A stretch of 64,000 nucleotides of DNA from Isochrysis galbana (GCA_018136815.1 CM030935.1:5524448-5588447), one strand, 5' to 3'; positions 40,518-52,278 are shown, numbered from the stretch's first letter. Notes: generated by a model not told the origin, from the letters alone. Translations and numbers: made by a program.

Positions 40518-43500
40518 GAGGGAGAGGGAAGGAGGGAGAGAGAGAGACGAGAGGGAGGGAGGGAGGGAGGGAGGGAGGGAGAGGGAGGGAGGGAGGCAGA
40601 GAGAGGGAGGGAGGGAGGGAGAGGGAGAGAGGGAGGGAGAGGGAGGGAGAGGGAAGGAGAGGGAGGGAGAGGGAGGGAGCGAGCGAGGAAGAGGCAGCGA
40701 GCGAGCGAGGGAGCGAGGGAGGGAAGGGTTGGGTGGGCGGAGGTGAGGAAGGGAGGCAGGGAGGCAGGGCGGTGGCCAGGCGAAGAGGGAGGGGGGGGGG
40801 AGGGGGACGGCGGCGCGGAGAAAGAGGGTGTAAGTGAGGAATCCCGATGCGAGGAAGCGGGAGAGTGCTGGCAAGAGCGGTTCCGAGGTGGTGGTGGAGG
40901 CAGACCGCTTGCGGGACAGGGTGCCAAAGTGGGAGGGCTCTGGGTTCCGGGGAAAGGGCACGAGAGGAGTTCGAGAGTGGCGGAGGCAGACAATCGGTGG
41001 GCGGTGATGCGGGGCGTCTCTGTGGCCCATCCTCTCTGGAAGGCAGCTGGTTTTGCGATCTCGGCAGGGGCGAGACTAGAGCGAATGGAGAGGCGAGACG
41101 GCAAAGCGCCCGGCAAGCAAAACTAGGAGGGGGGTGGGGGCGTGTAGACGACAGGTGGTGGCTCGAGCTCGGCCCTGCTCGCTTGCACCCCCCCCCCCCT
41201 CATTTGGTGCCCCTTCCCCGTGTGCGCTTCAAGGAGGGCCGCCCGATCGACCAGCTCGCTTTGATGACCGGGTTGCGTTGGGCCTATCTTCTCCATAGGC
41301 GAACTTGCCCGCCGTCTGACTCGCGCATCCTTCCCCTTGCTTAGGCGCCTGAATCGGTGCACAAGTCGTGGCAGTCGGTCTTCTCCTCGATGGAGGCGGG
41401 CGCGCTGCCAGGGCAAACGTTTGTGCCTCCGCCCTCGATCCGCGCTGGGGCCTCCCTCACAAGCGCCGCCGTCCCCGAGCGCTCGCTCGCACCTGCCGCC
41501 GCCACCTCCTCGGCTGTCGAGCACATGAAGGTGATGCAGCTTGTTCAAGCCTACCAGGTGAGCCGCCATCGTGCACGCTAGACGTGGCATGCACCGCGCG
41601 CGCATAGAGCACCGATGGGGCTGACGCCGCTCCGGCTTAGGCGTTGAGCGTCGAGCTCGCCCCCACTCCCCCGCCGCACCATTGCACTGCGGCCAACGCC
41701 CGCGCGCACTCCGAACGCACAGACTCGTGGACACAACGTATGCGACCTCGACCCGCTCGGCATGTATGAGGCGGACCTAGACGGCACGACGCCGCCCGAC
41801 CTCGAGGTGGCCAACTACGGGTGAGGTCGCCCAAGCGCGCCTGGGGCCGCACGCCGCACCAAGGTGCACGCCCTTCCGCCCCCACACCGCTCTGAGGCAC
41901 CCTGCCCCACGCGCGCTAGCTTCACTGAGGCCGATATGGACAAGGAGTACGACCTGGGCCACCTCGTCGGCTCGGGGTTCCTTGCGCAGGGACGAGGGCC
42001 GGTCAAGGTACGTTGTGTACCGTCTCACACGCGCCGGCCACCGCCGCCTGCCGCCACTCACCCCTACCTGCCGCGCATTCGCGCCCCCACCACCTTACCC
42101 CACCTTTCTGGCGCAGCTGCGCGACATCATCACGCGGCTTCGCGAAGTCTACGCATCCAAGGTTGGCGTCGAGTACATGCATATCTGGGACTATGAACAG
42201 GTGAGCGCGTACCTGCCTGCTTGTGTGGATGCGCGAGTCGCGCCGCTCTCAGCCACGCGTGTCACTGCCCGCGTAGACCAATTGGATCCGCGACAAGATT
42301 GAGACGCCGCACCAGGTTGCCTTCACCGAGGAGGAGCGCCGGCTCATCATGCGCAACCTCGCACGCTCGGACCACTTCGAGTCGGTGCGTGCCGACGTTT
42401 GTCGCGTCCGCCGCGCCCGCCCGCCGCGCCGACCCGTCGGCCCGCCCGCTTGCGCCTTGCCGTCGCCGAGCTCGCCCGTGCGCCCCGCAGTTTCTCGCGG
42501 GCAAGTTCTCCCTCGCCAAGCGCTTCGGCCTCGAGGGCTGTGAAGTGCTCATCCCTGGGATGGAGGAGCTCATCAACGAGGCCGTCAGCCGGGTGAGCCG
42601 CGGCGCCGGCCACCTCGCGCGCCACACACCCACATCGCCACCATGCAAACATCGTCAATACACGCCGCGTGCCGTCTCACCCTTTGCGCGCTGCCTGCCC
42701 GCACACGCAGGGCGTCGAGAACGTTGTCCTTGGCATGGCGCACCGTGGCCGACTAAACGTCCTCGCCAATGTGTGCCGCAAGCCGATGGAGCAGATCTTT
42801 GCCGAGTTCCAGGTGCGCCGAACCCGGCGGCGATAAACGCGCCCACAAGCCGGCCGACCTGCCGATCTCCGCCGACCGCGCAGGGGACCGCCTCGCCAGA
42901 GGACATTGATGACTTCTCGGGCTCCGGCGACGTCAAGTACCACCTAGGTATGAGCCACACGCGCACGATGCCGTGCGGCAAGGAGGTGCGCCGCCCCCGT
43001 GTGCCCCGGGCCCCCGTCCTTCCCGTCGGTGCTCGCACCTCCGCATTCCCTCAACCCCCCCCCCCGCCCGCCCGCCCGCGCGCGCGCCCAACCACCGCCA
43101 CCACCTATCCGCACTGAAACTCCTCTACTTCCAGGTGCATATCTCGCTTGTCGCCAACCCCTCGCACCTTGAGGCCGTCAACCCCGTCGTCGCTGGCAAG
43201 ACTCGTGCCAAACAGCACTATACTGGGGACACGGAGCGCTCACGTTCGATGCCCATCCTAATCCATGGCGACGCAGCCTTCTCGGGACAGGTACGCCATG
43301 CATGGCGGACGGCAACGCACCCAACCCCACCGCGCTGACTAGCCCGCTCCCAACCTCACAGGGCGTCGTCTTCGAGACGATTGGCCTCTCCGATCTCTAC
43401 AACTACACTACCGGCGGCACAATTCACCTCGTTATTAATAACCAGATCGGCTTCACCACCGACCCGCGCTCGTCTCGATCTTCGCCATACTGCACTGACG

Positions 43501-46312
43501 TAGCAAAGGCCATCCAAGTACGGACACCCCCGCATGCGCCGGTCTAGCGGCCCGCACTCACCGTCACGCCGCACGTTCGTGTTAGGCGCCCATTTTCCAT
43601 GTGAACGGCGACGACGTTGAGGCGGTCGTGCGTACCTGCCGCCTTGCGGCCGAGTGGCGGCAGACGTTCAAGCGCGACGTCGTGGTCGACATTGTCTGCT
43701 ACCGCAAGCACGGCCACAACGAAATTGACGAGCCCATGTTCACGCAGCCGCAGATGTACACGGCGATCAAGCGGCAGGTCCGCCGGCCATCCGCACGCCG
43801 ATAGCGTCATCTGCCGCCGTAGTCGTGTGTGCGCCACTGCACACAACCCCTTCGTAATGCCCTACGATGCGAGCAGGTGCCGACCTTCAAAAAGTACGCG
43901 CAGCAGTTGCTAGACCAAAAGGTGCTCTCGCAGCAAGACATCGACGCTGTATCGGCCGATGTGATCTCGGAATTGCAAGCCAAGCTTGATGCGTCGCGCG
44001 ACTACAAGATGGAGAGGGGCGACTGGCTCGCCTCGAACTGGAAGGTGGAGCTCGGCCTTTCGCCCGTTCGTCGGCATTGCGCGCCCCGCCCCTACAGCAT
44101 CCGCGCCATGCCGCGTCGCAGGGAATGCTGCCGATGAATGTCGAGGCCGCCGACCTCGGGACGGGCGTCGAGCGCGAGACGCTCCTAATGGTCGGCAAGC
44201 GTATCGCGAGCCTGCCTTCAGACTTCAAGCCCCACCGCAACATTGACAAGATCTATAAGGTGGCTCGTTGCACCGGCCCCCAAGCTCGCCCTCGACACAG
44301 CCCCCTACTGGCCCTGTGGCAAGAGCCGCTCCCTCTTCCACCCCCACCCCCACCGATCATATCCAACCCACACCACCGATCATATCCACCCCACACCACC
44401 CTTCGCCCTCATCTTGGACACAGGCACGCGCGGCCATGATGGAGTCGGGCAAAGGCATCGACTGGGCGCTCGGCGAACAACTTGCGTGGGCGTCGCTCCT
44501 CGTTGAAGGGAACCACGTCCGCATTTCGGGGCAAGATGTCGAGCGGGGCACCTTTTCCCACCGACACTGCGTTTTGCATGATCAGGCGAGCGCACTGCAG
44601 CCGAGCACGCGACGAACCGTAACCGCCGCCATCGCCGCATCAATCGCACGCCCCTTGCGTGCGCCTCCAGGTCAACTGGGGCAACAAGTACGTCCCACTG
44701 CAGCACATCGATCCGGGCCAGGCCGCCTTTGTCGCGTGCAACTCGTCCCTCTCCGAATTCGGTGTGCTGGGCTTCGAGATGGGCTACGCGCTCGAGAACC
44801 CGGCGTCCCTCATCATGTGGGAGGCGCAATTCGGTGATTTCGCCAACACGGCGCAGTGCATGATCGACCAGTTCCTCTCTTCGGGAGAGCAAAAGTGCAC
44901 GGCACCCTTCAGCGGCCGCCACGACTCGCCCGCCCTCTCACATCGCGCAGAAATGGCCTTGCTTACCCGACCCCCACCAAACGTGTACGCGCGCGCACAC
45001 ACTCTCACACACGTACACGCCCTCCGTGTAGGTGGCTGCGCCAGTGTGGCCTCGTCATGCTGCTCCCGCACGGCTACGAGGGCCAAGGCCCTGAGCACTC
45101 CTCCGCCAGACTCGAGCGGTTCTTGCAGGTACCCATGGCCGGCGCGCCACTCGTGCCCGCCCTACGCTTCACTCGTGCCCGCCCCGCGCTGCGCGCGAGC
45201 GAGCACACACTTCTTACACTCGGCCGCTTTCGATGGCAGATGTGCGACGATGATGAGGATCGTTTCCCCGAGGTCATTGGCCGCCAGAGGCAAGCACAAG
45301 GAGCCAACTGGGCTGTCGTGAACGTCACCACCCCAGCCAATTACTTCCATGTTTTGCGGCGGCAGGCGAGTGAAGGCGCCGCCCCGGGCAAGGCGCCGGG
45401 TTCGCCCACGCGAGCAGCTTCCCGCGTGGATCAAGTGGCGCGCCCTCGGCGCGCCGCTCCATCGTAGTCGCGCCACCGCTCCTTCGTCACGCAGGTAGTC
45501 CGCGAGTTCAGAAAACCCCTGATCGTCATGTCGCCCAAATCTCTTCTACGCCATCGGCTTGTGAAGAGCGATCTTGAGGATTTCGAGCCCGGCTCGCGAT
45601 TCCACCGCTACCTTCCCGACGAGACCGACGGGCTCAAGCCCAACGACCAGGTGGCGGTCCCGTCGAGCATGCACCGCCGCGCCACGGCCGGGCACACCTG
45701 GCCTCGTGCGACCTCTCATGCAGCCCAAATCCCCCCCCCCCCCCTTCCCCTACGCGCCCCCTGCTGTTGCTGTTCCTGCGCCCAACGCGCCTACTTCCGT
45801 TGGTTCGCAGATCCGCAAGCTCGTTCTCTGTTCGGGCAAGGTCTACTACGACCTTCTAGCCGAGCGGACCTCTCGCGGCATCGACGACGTGGCCATCGGA
45901 CGTCTCGAACAGATCTCGCCCTTTCCCCACGATCACCTGTTGCAGGAGGCGCAAAAGTACCCCAATGCGGACATCGTCTGGTATGCGACCGCTCGCAAGC
46001 TGCCCCCGTCCCGCTCCGGCGCGGTCGGCGCAGCGTGTGGCCGCCCAGGCTTTGCTGCCGCTCCCCACCTGCGCCCTTGCCAGCCTACTCGGCGTGCCTG
46101 ACCGCAGCTCTTGTGCCTGCAGGTGCCAAGAAGAACCTAAAAACGCAGGCGCTTGGTTCTACGTGCGGCCTCGCATCGTGACGGCCATGAAATCAGTGCG
46201 CCAGGTCTCGCCGTCCTACGCCGGCCGCCGACCCGCAGCGGCAACCGCGACGGGCCATGCGCAGATGTCGGCCAAGGAGCAGGCTCAACTCGTCGCGACA
46301 GCGCTCGAGTGA
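40291..46312 (+). CDS. OGDH: 2-oxoglutarate dehydrogenase E1 component, mitochondrial
   Basis: Thiamine-diphosphate E1 enzyme of the TCA cycle, which decarboxylates 2-oxoglutarate within the OGDH complex. Twenty-one exons give one frame of 998 residues: 40291-40434, 41345-41557, 41723-41820, 41920-42007, 42117-42200, 42277-42384, 42491-42592, 42711-42812, 42884-42985, 43135-43290, 43362-43517, 43586-43777, 43877-44065, 44122-44259, 44424-44585, 44671-44894, 45032-45128, 45240-45365, 45495-45650, 45811-45980 and 46123-46312. The start [20 protein letters not shown] is a typical mitochondrial presequence. Diagnostic motifs include [112 protein letters not shown] and [16 protein letters not shown]. 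Most introns are 55-130 bp and phase 0. Two use GC-AG (after 44585 and 45365). Length is near the animal enzyme. Confidence 0.97.
40435..40730. repeat. Purine-rich microsatellites at the start of OGDH intron 1
   Basis: (GA)n followed by GGGA-type repeats immediately after the first splice donor. OGDH intron 1 is 910 bp, far longer than the others. Confidence 0.9.
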
Positions 46313-46911
46313 GCCCAACCCCGCTTGGCGGCCTCGATGGGCTTACGATGAGGGGTGATTCTGCTCATGGATCGAGCGGGTAGGACTTCGTCGCGGCGTG
46401 ATCCTTCACTATGCTAGGTCGTCGCGGCGATGCTCAGCGGTTGCCGGCCGGCGGGGTGCACCACGTGAGGCCCTCACGCGAGTTAAGATGCGCGACGAGA
46501 CTGTGTTCACTGGCATGCGCCGAGAGGGCGACGCCGGTTGTGGGCTTGCGACCGCAGGAAGCCACCTAAGGTAGCCCGGGCGGGTGCCAAGGGCGCAGCC
46601 TGCGTTGTAAAGAGCGCACATGCCAGAGCGTGCGCCGCCCATATTGCGAAGCCAAAGGAGTGCCACCAAGTGCGTGCGCGAGCAACACAACGTGTAAACA
46701 ATGAGTGGTGAAGTCGTGGTTGTGGTCGCTGCGTGTGTTTGGTTGGTGCCCTGTGCACCAACTTTGCCTCGAAAGCACACAAGACAAGACTTTTGTTGCA
46801 TGGTTTTGATGATGGTCTGTGCATTTTGCTATGTTGGCTGGCGGCCTCTACATGAGAGGGAGCCGCGAGTGTCATGGCAGGTAGGCGCTTGCACTGCTCG
46901 ATAATAATATA
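46313..46911. other. Intergenic, no gene recognised
   Basis: 3' flank of OGDH. No supported feature. Confidence 0.35.
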
Positions 46912-47060
46912 AAAAGAAAAACCTTTTAGCGCATATTCTCGCGCGTGGCACTAGGTTTCGCTTCTGTGGCCACGCCCTTTTCTTTCCCTCTCCCTCACTA
47001 CCCGCCTTGCGGCAACTCCCCTTGTGCTCTAGGTAGGGGCTCGGGTTGTGGGGGGGGGCT
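46912..47060 (-). mobile_element. 3' fragment of a T-tailed retroposon
   Basis: AAAAAGAAAAACCTTTTAGC and ATATTCTCGCGCG complement the family 3' end (compare 15352). CGCCTTGCGGC and TTGTGCTCTAGGTAGGGGCT match 28829-28985. Confidence 0.55.
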
Positions 47061-47126
47061 GGGGCTTGGGCGGGGTGCACCTGCCCCTAGCGAATGCCCT
47101 CGCCCCTCGCCTTCCTGCTGCGTCGC

Positions 47127-47296
47127 TGGGTGCCTATCCCCTATGTTTATGAGAGTGAGTGTGAGTGCCATTACTTGTTCCTAGACAATTAACAATCGCA
47201 TTGATAAATACAACTTTGTCAATGACAATGTGGCTGTTTATGGTCTCTGGCTGGGGGCCGTTCGTTTATGATACTCCGGCTGAGGCTCGTTCAGCC
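47127..47296 (+). repeat. Dispersed repeat, inverted mate of 4877-5021
   Basis: Shares CCTATCCCCTATGTTTATGA, TTGTTCCTAGACAATTAAC and GGCTGAGGCTCGTTC in order with the minus strand of 4877-5021. Confidence 0.7.
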
Positions 47297-48204
47297 CCCC
47301 CCAGAGCTACCGGGGGACCGAGAAAATCCCCCGAGAGCCATCGGGGGATAGGGATAGCTCCTGGGGGGTGCCTGTCAGAGCAAGGCTCATCTCACTCTTG
47401 GAGATGGCCTGCGAGGGCGCGCCGGCAGCTAGCGCGGAATGCGGTTCTTGCGGGGAGCTCATGGAGCTTTCCTCGGGGGTGACTACGGGTATGGTGATCG
47501 ACGCACGACGCACGACGCACGGAGGGCGCGGAAGTGTGGAAGGAGGCTTGTGGGAGGTGGTGGCAGGCGACTGGGGGTGGCTCAGGCGCGTGCTTGGCTT
47601 GTATGGACTCGTTGACTCGGGGTATAGACTCAGGAACTCGGGGGGACTCGCTTGGGAACACGGTGGGACTCGACGAAGTTGCTACAAAATCACTCACAAG
47701 AAACCAAAAACTAAAGTCCTTGGGCTCAGGAAACTAACGTAAACACTCCGGAATCATACGATAAACAAACCCTTCCCGCGCGGCGAAGGCTGAGGTCGCG
47801 ATCGCTCGTCATGCGCGAAGAAATACGCAAAGAGAGCGCAAAACTACGCAAACGAAGGGTTCGAACTATCGTTAAAGTGAAACTCGTCCGCTGAAGCCAA
47901 CGCGGAGGGTCGAGGAGAGATCCAAAATCGCGCGGGGGGGAAGAAGGCGATGTGCGGAGAGACCTTCTAGACAAGCAACGAGCAAGGGGCGACGAAACAA
48001 GACGCGAGACGCGAGGCGCGTGCCATTCGTTCTTCCTTTCTTTCACCGAAAACGCGGCGAAACTATTGTTAAACATCGGTGCCCCCTCCGCGAGAATCGC
48101 GAAGAAGAACGGACGAGATGGAGGCAATCATCGAAGGAATCGCGAGAGGAATCGAAGCGAGGGGGGGGGAACAGCGCGCGCGGGGGGGGGGAACGAACGA
48201 AGGC
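47297..48204. other. Intergenic, no gene recognised
   Basis: Several open frames but none with recognisable motifs. The sequence contains short ACTCGGGG repeats near 47610-47660. Confidence 0.3.
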
Positions 48205-48246
48205 GAGAAGCGCTCAATCACCATCACCCACCGCATGAAAAAGCGT

Positions 48247-49392
48247 TCAACCAGAAAACTATTGTTATAGTTTGAACTATGGAGCGTGCCGCGACCGCTC
48301 CCGAGCCCCAGGCGACCCTCGCCACCGCGCCCCACCTGGGACGCCCCACGCCGCCCGAGGCGGCTCGTCAGAAAGCCCTCTCAGAGCCCATCCAACCCAT
48401 CCAAACCACACCCGCGCAAGCGCGCGGGGTGGCGAGCACTGGCACCGAACAGGTTGCCACCATGGCTCTGCGCATCATGCAGGGGGTCTTGGAGACCCCC
48501 TCCAACAGTGGGAAACCCTCCCACCCCAAGAGCACCTCATGTGGGAGGGCAGCTCAGCTGCCCTCCCCATGGTGGAAACCTCTACCATCAGTGCACCCAA
48601 CATGGGAGGGCACTTCACAACCATCAACCCCATACGGAGAGCACCCCATGCCTCTGTTTTCCAACTTGTTGACACAATTCTCGTCTTCACCCCACTCTTG
48701 TGGGCCACTAGTACCAATCACTCAGTGCCCTGCCTTGGGCCCTCTCTCAACACAAGACTCCCTCTCCCACTCCCCCTTCACACCACAACCAACCCAAACG
48801 GCACGAACCCCCCCGCCCTCTGTTCAAAGCACCAAAAATTTCAATTCAAGACACATGTTGATACACTTTTCGTTTTCACCCCACGCTTGTGGGCCACAAG
48901 TACCTACAACTCAGTGCCCTGCCTTGGGCCCTCTTTCAACACTTCACTCCATCTCCCACTCCCTCATCCCACTACAACCAACCCAAGAAGCACAAACCCC
49001 CTCGCCCTCGGATTCAAACACCAAAAATTTCGACTCAAGACCAGAGGGAGGACATGTTTTGAGGCGGCGTCGCTGCCCATGCCTAGCGCAAGGGTATAGC
49101 GCCCCCACTCAAACATCTCCTTCCCCAAAGCTCCTCTTTGAGGAGTTGCTCCTCACCCTCCCATTAGGCCCCCTTGCCTGCGAGACCAAAACAAGATCCT
49201 GGCGTGGGGGGCTGCTTGAGTGTGGAGGGAGGGGTGCTCCGGCTAGCGCAGGTAGTAAGCTAGTGAAGAGCTGGGTGGCATAAGGGGGAAGGGTGCTTGC
49301 GCTCGCCGCGGCAGGGAGTCCTGTCTTGTGTGCGCGCTAGTCCCGTTCCTTTGCCGCGCCGCGACCCATAAAAATTTGTTTAAAAAAAAAAG
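48247..49392 (+). mobile_element. MERAPTAP-family retroposon, near full length
   Basis: Starts AAAACTATTGTTATAGTTTG and ends CATAAAAATTTG plus an A-rich tail. Flanks carry AAAAAGCGTTCAACCA (left) and AAAAAGCGTTCAATCA (right), a 15 of 16 match consistent with a TSD. The target is itself a tandem repeat containing GCGTTCAATCACC, which weakens the TSD argument. It carries one ORF (48279-49283). A truncated inverted copy lies at 58765-59340. Confidence 0.65.
48279..49283 (+). CDS. Pro/Ser/Thr-rich retroposon ORF, function unknown
   Basis: 334 codons from an ATG 33 bp inside the element. It begins MERAATAPEPQ. The middle contains two tandem copies of a roughly 65-residue unit with HxCGPxVPxTQCPALGPLST and PSxxSTKNF. 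The C-terminal 80 residues (GHVLRRRRCPCLAQGYSAPT to LVKSWVA) are conserved in the copy at 58869-59297. That conservation between copies suggests descent from a common element but not necessarily selection. No RT, nuclease or zinc-knuckle motif was seen, so the element is probably non-autonomous. Confidence 0.4.
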   Translation: MERAATAPEPQATLATAPHLGRPTPPEAARQKALSEPIQPIQTTPAQARGVASTGTEQVATMALRIMQGVLETPSNSGKPSHPKSTSCGRAAQLPSPWWKPLPSVHPTWEGTSQPSTPYGEHPMPLFSNLLTQFSSSPHSCGPLVPITQCPALGPLSTQDSLSHSPFTPQPTQTARTPPPSVQSTKNFNSRHMLIHFSFSPHACGPQVPTTQCPALGPLSTLHSISHSLIPLQPTQEAQTPSPSDSNTKNFDSRPEGGHVLRRRRCPCLAQGYSAPTQTSPSPKLLFEELLLTLPLGPLACETKTRSWRGGLLECGGRGAPASAGSKLVKSWVA

Positions 49393-49511
49393 CGTTCAAT
49401 CACCATCAGCCTACACGTGGAACGCGTTCAATCACCAGCACCCCCACCGCATGGAAAAGCGTTCAATCACCATCAGCCTACACGTGGAACGCGTTCAATC
49501 GCCATCACGTT
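49391..49511 (+). repeat. Minisatellite with GCGTTCAATCACCATCA units
   Basis: About four units of GCGTTCAATCACCATCA separated by alternating CCTACACGTGGAAC and CCCACCGCATGGAAAA spacers. Related units lie before the retroposon at 48205-48250. Confidence 0.7.
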
Positions 49512-50239
49512 ACCTGCATTTCTTTCCTTAAACGCGTGAACAATTACCGTAACGGTAAAAATAAAACTCAAATCCTCGAATTTGCGAGACGAAAATCGGC
49601 GAACCAGGACTTGAGCCCAGGGAGAATCCGAATCTGCACGCCTTGCGCGACCATGGCGAACATAGAAGGCGGTATATCGCGAAGAAGGCTCGTACTCGTG
49701 CCGAAATATTCATGCCAAAAGCCAAAAAAGGCCTGAATACAACATCTCCCAAAAAGCCCGCCACGCGCGGGGGAAGGGAGGGGAGTCACTCACCGACGCC
49801 ATTGCCCTTCGTGGGGCGGGAGGGGGTCGTTCGGAGGGGGGAGGGAGTTGCCGGGGCAGGTAGGGGGGGGGCCTAAGGAATCCTTGGACACCCAGGGAAG
49901 GTGGGAAATAGTGGTAAAAAATTATGAGTGAGTGACCGGGCTATGATAGTTAGAGGCAAGCTCCGACCCATCCCTGGGCCCTGGTCGCCATGGGCATGCC
50001 AGAGATGCTCACTTGCAAGAGCAGTTCGGCCCACCAAGAACTGTACCAGCCGGCGCGCGCCAACTTCCGCCTCTACGCCGGGTGCACTTTACCCTTACCA
50101 CGTTAGCATCGGTGTCGCCCAGACTCTCCAGAGGTTTTGTTTTTGTCGCCGGCCGCCTTTTAAAAGTAGTCCGCCCTCGCCGCCGCCGCCGCTTCCCTTT
50201 CTCTCTCTCTCTCCGCCTCCACCGCCCGCCCACCGTCTT
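49512..50239. other. Intergenic, no gene recognised
   Basis: Upstream flank of SELENOT. No supported feature. Confidence 0.3.
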
Positions 50240-50372
50240 CCGTTCCGGAGAGAGGGGAGAGGGGAGAGGAGAGAGTAGAGAGAGAGGAGAAGAGAGAGAA
50301 GAGAGGGGAGAGAGGGGAGAGGGAGAGAGAGGAAGGGGAGGAAAAGAGAGGGGAGAGAGGAGAGAGAGAGGG
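50240..50372. repeat. GA-rich tract immediately upstream of SELENOT
   Basis: GAGAGGGGAGAGAG-type purine repeats running to the base before the start codon. Confidence 0.9.
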
Positions 50373-50373
50373 G

Positions 50374-50558
50374 ATGGCGTCGATCGCCGGCTCGCGCGGC
50401 GTGCTGGCGCTGCTGGCGGTTCTCTGCGGCCCTGCGCTGCTCAAGCGGGTGTACGAGCGGCCGAGGTGCGCGCGCACGCTCGGCGACGCCGCCGTGTGCC
50501 TCTCTCTTCTCCCCCTCCCCCCCCCTCTCTCTCCCCCTCCCTCCCTCCCTCCCTCCCT

Positions 50559-50625
<67 letters not shown>

Positions 50626-51890
50626 CCCCCCCCCCCCCCTTCCCTCCCTCCCTCCCTCCCACCCACCCACCCTCCCTCCCTCCCTCCCTCCCTCCCTCTC
50701 CCTCCCTCCCTCCCTCTCTCCCTCCCTCTCTCCCCCGGCCGCCCCTCCCCCCCGCCCGCCCTTGACGCCCTCTCGCGCCTGTACACCTCAGCTCAGTCGA
50801 CCTCTCCTCCTTCACTCTCGTTGAGAGGCCCGCCATCGAGAAGCTAGACTCGACGGTCCGCCCATCCTCGTGCCCTCTCCCCTCCGGGGCGGCTTTCCAC
50901 GCTGCTCCTCTCACTTGCGCGGCCCACCGGATCGGATCTCCTGCACAGACTCACACGCCCGCGCCCGTGCCGTGTGAGCAGGTCCGGATTGAGTTCTGTC
51001 GCTCCTGACAGACTGCTGGCGCCTTCAAGCAGTGCGCAATGGCACTGCAGCGCTCCTTCCCCGATGTGCGGATCGAGGGTGGCGATGTACGCGCTGTGCC
51101 GCGAGAGAGCCTGCTTGCTTGGCCATCGCGCTGCACGCCACTGCCCCTCGCTCACGACTGTTGCAACGCGCCTCACCGTCCCGCTTCGCTGCCGTGTCGT
51201 GCAGTACACACCGCCCATCCAGGTCCAATACGCTATCCGTGCCGTGCGCGCCGGACAGATTGGCGTGGCGCTGGCCTATTTCTTTGGTACTCAGGCAGCC
51301 GCATCGCTTCGTCGTGCGCCACCTTCGTTTGTCCAGCAGATGAACGACAACCCCATGATTGCCATCGGGTAGACATCGCACCCACCTCTGCTGCCCGTCG
51401 CACACCAAGCATATCCAATTCGGCCTCTGCAGATCCGGAGCTCGGACCTTGTCGCAGACATCGCCGCCCTTGGATTCCTCACGTGCCGCGCCCGTGCCGT
51501 GTCGATCATTCCAGCGAACCTTTCACGCTCTGCCCATCGCCCATTGCAGGTCGGTCTTCGGTCTCGACGTCGTTGCTCAAACAATGCAGTCGATCAACGC
51601 CTTTGAGATCACCTACAACGGCGCGTGCGCCTCCGCCGGTCTCATTCGTGCGATGCGCCGGCGGTGGCGCGGGTGTGGTCTGCTCGTCGCAAAACATTCT
51701 CCCCCAGCAAGTCCCCTCCCACCCACCCACCCCAAACTTCGTTCCATGCACCCCTGCAGGCCAAAAGTTGCACTCAAAGCTGAGCACGGGTACCATGCCA
51801 CGCCCACATGAGCTTGTGGCCAAGCTCGCAGAAGCGCGCGCGAAGGATGTCTCTACTGCCGGCGCACCACAGGGCGCCTCTTTGGCATAA
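50374..51890 (+). CDS. SELENOT: Selenoprotein T
   Basis: Six exons, 50374-50465, 50792-50855, 50982-51086, 51205-51368, 51550-51620 and 51760-51890, give 208 residues when the TGA at 51006-51008 is read as selenocysteine. The redox motif is FCRSU (C-x-x-U), as in the thioredoxin-like SelT family, followed by FPDVRIEGGD and, near the C-terminus, NAFEITYNGQKLHSKL and TGTMP, all SelT landmarks. The start MASIAGSRGVLALLAVLCGP is a signal peptide or membrane anchor, consistent with the ER oxidoreductase role known for animal SELENOT. Exon 5 most simply ends at a GC donor (AACG|GCGCGT), which keeps conserved spacing. The TGA lies inside an exon with conserved sequence on both sides, so it is not a pseudogene stop. 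A candidate SECIS follows the stop. Confidence 0.92.
50500..50745. repeat. CT and CCCT microsatellites in SELENOT intron 1
   Basis: (CT)n and (CCCT)n tracts begin shortly after the first donor. Confidence 0.92.
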
Positions 51891-51939
51891 GGTGGACACG
51901 GTCCGAATCGACGCCGGCCCTCTCGTGCCACCCCCCCTT

Positions 51940-52022
51940 GCCAGTGCGTGAATGACGCTCGGTGCCGACAGCGCCCTTTGGGTGCAGGCGCCGGGCCGAC
52001 TATCTATCCATGCGCATCTGGC
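51940..52022 (+). promoter_or_regulatory. Candidate SECIS element in the SELENOT 3' UTR
   Basis: Fifty bases after the stop. Helix I: GCCAG-TGCG pairs with CGCA-T-CTGGC. The core is ATGA (51952-51955) opposite CGA (51997-51999). Helix II: CTCGGTGCC pairs perfectly with GGCGCCGGG. The apical region GACAGCGCCCTTTGGGTGCA can form an extra mini-stem. An apical AA is not obvious, so the element is a candidate, to be tested by SECIS search and comparison. Confidence 0.55.
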
Positions 52023-52130
52023 GGTGCGAGCGGTTTGTGGCCCATGCGTATAGGAGTGCATGCGTGCCGTGCAGGCCGTCGAATTAGGCTATTGATTAGA
52101 CTTCGACGTACTCTCACAAAATACAAAATA

Positions 52131-52250
52131 TAGGGCGGTCAAACAGAGGCTTTTTAACTACTAGTAAGAGCTGGGCTGCATTTTTTGACCGTGGCGCGGT
52201 GCCCAATACAAAACCTCCAGGAGGGCCATCTGCCACCACGAAAATCTTCG
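52131..52250 (+). repeat. GGGCGGTCAAAC repeat family, copy 3
   Basis: GGGCGGTCAAAC...GGGCTGCATTTTTTGACCG...CCACGAAAATCTTCG, matching the inverted copy at 59735-59864 for about 125 bp. CGGTCAAA and TTTGACCG form an internal inverted repeat. Confidence 0.65.
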
Positions 52251-52278
52251 CGCCGGGAAAGTTGGTGCGATGCTTCGC

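Noticed and set aside
40425..41126. Glu/Arg/Gly-rich ORFs on both strands within 40.4-41.1 kb
   Set aside because: They fall in the GA-rich first intron of OGDH.
49528..49876. Short overlapping ORFs, possibly a small gene
   Set aside because: No motif, no splice support and no conserved copy; kept as unassigned.
51006..51008. TGA as an inactivating stop in a pseudogene
   Set aside because: It lies at the selenocysteine position of SelT, with conserved sequence and intact splicing on both sides.
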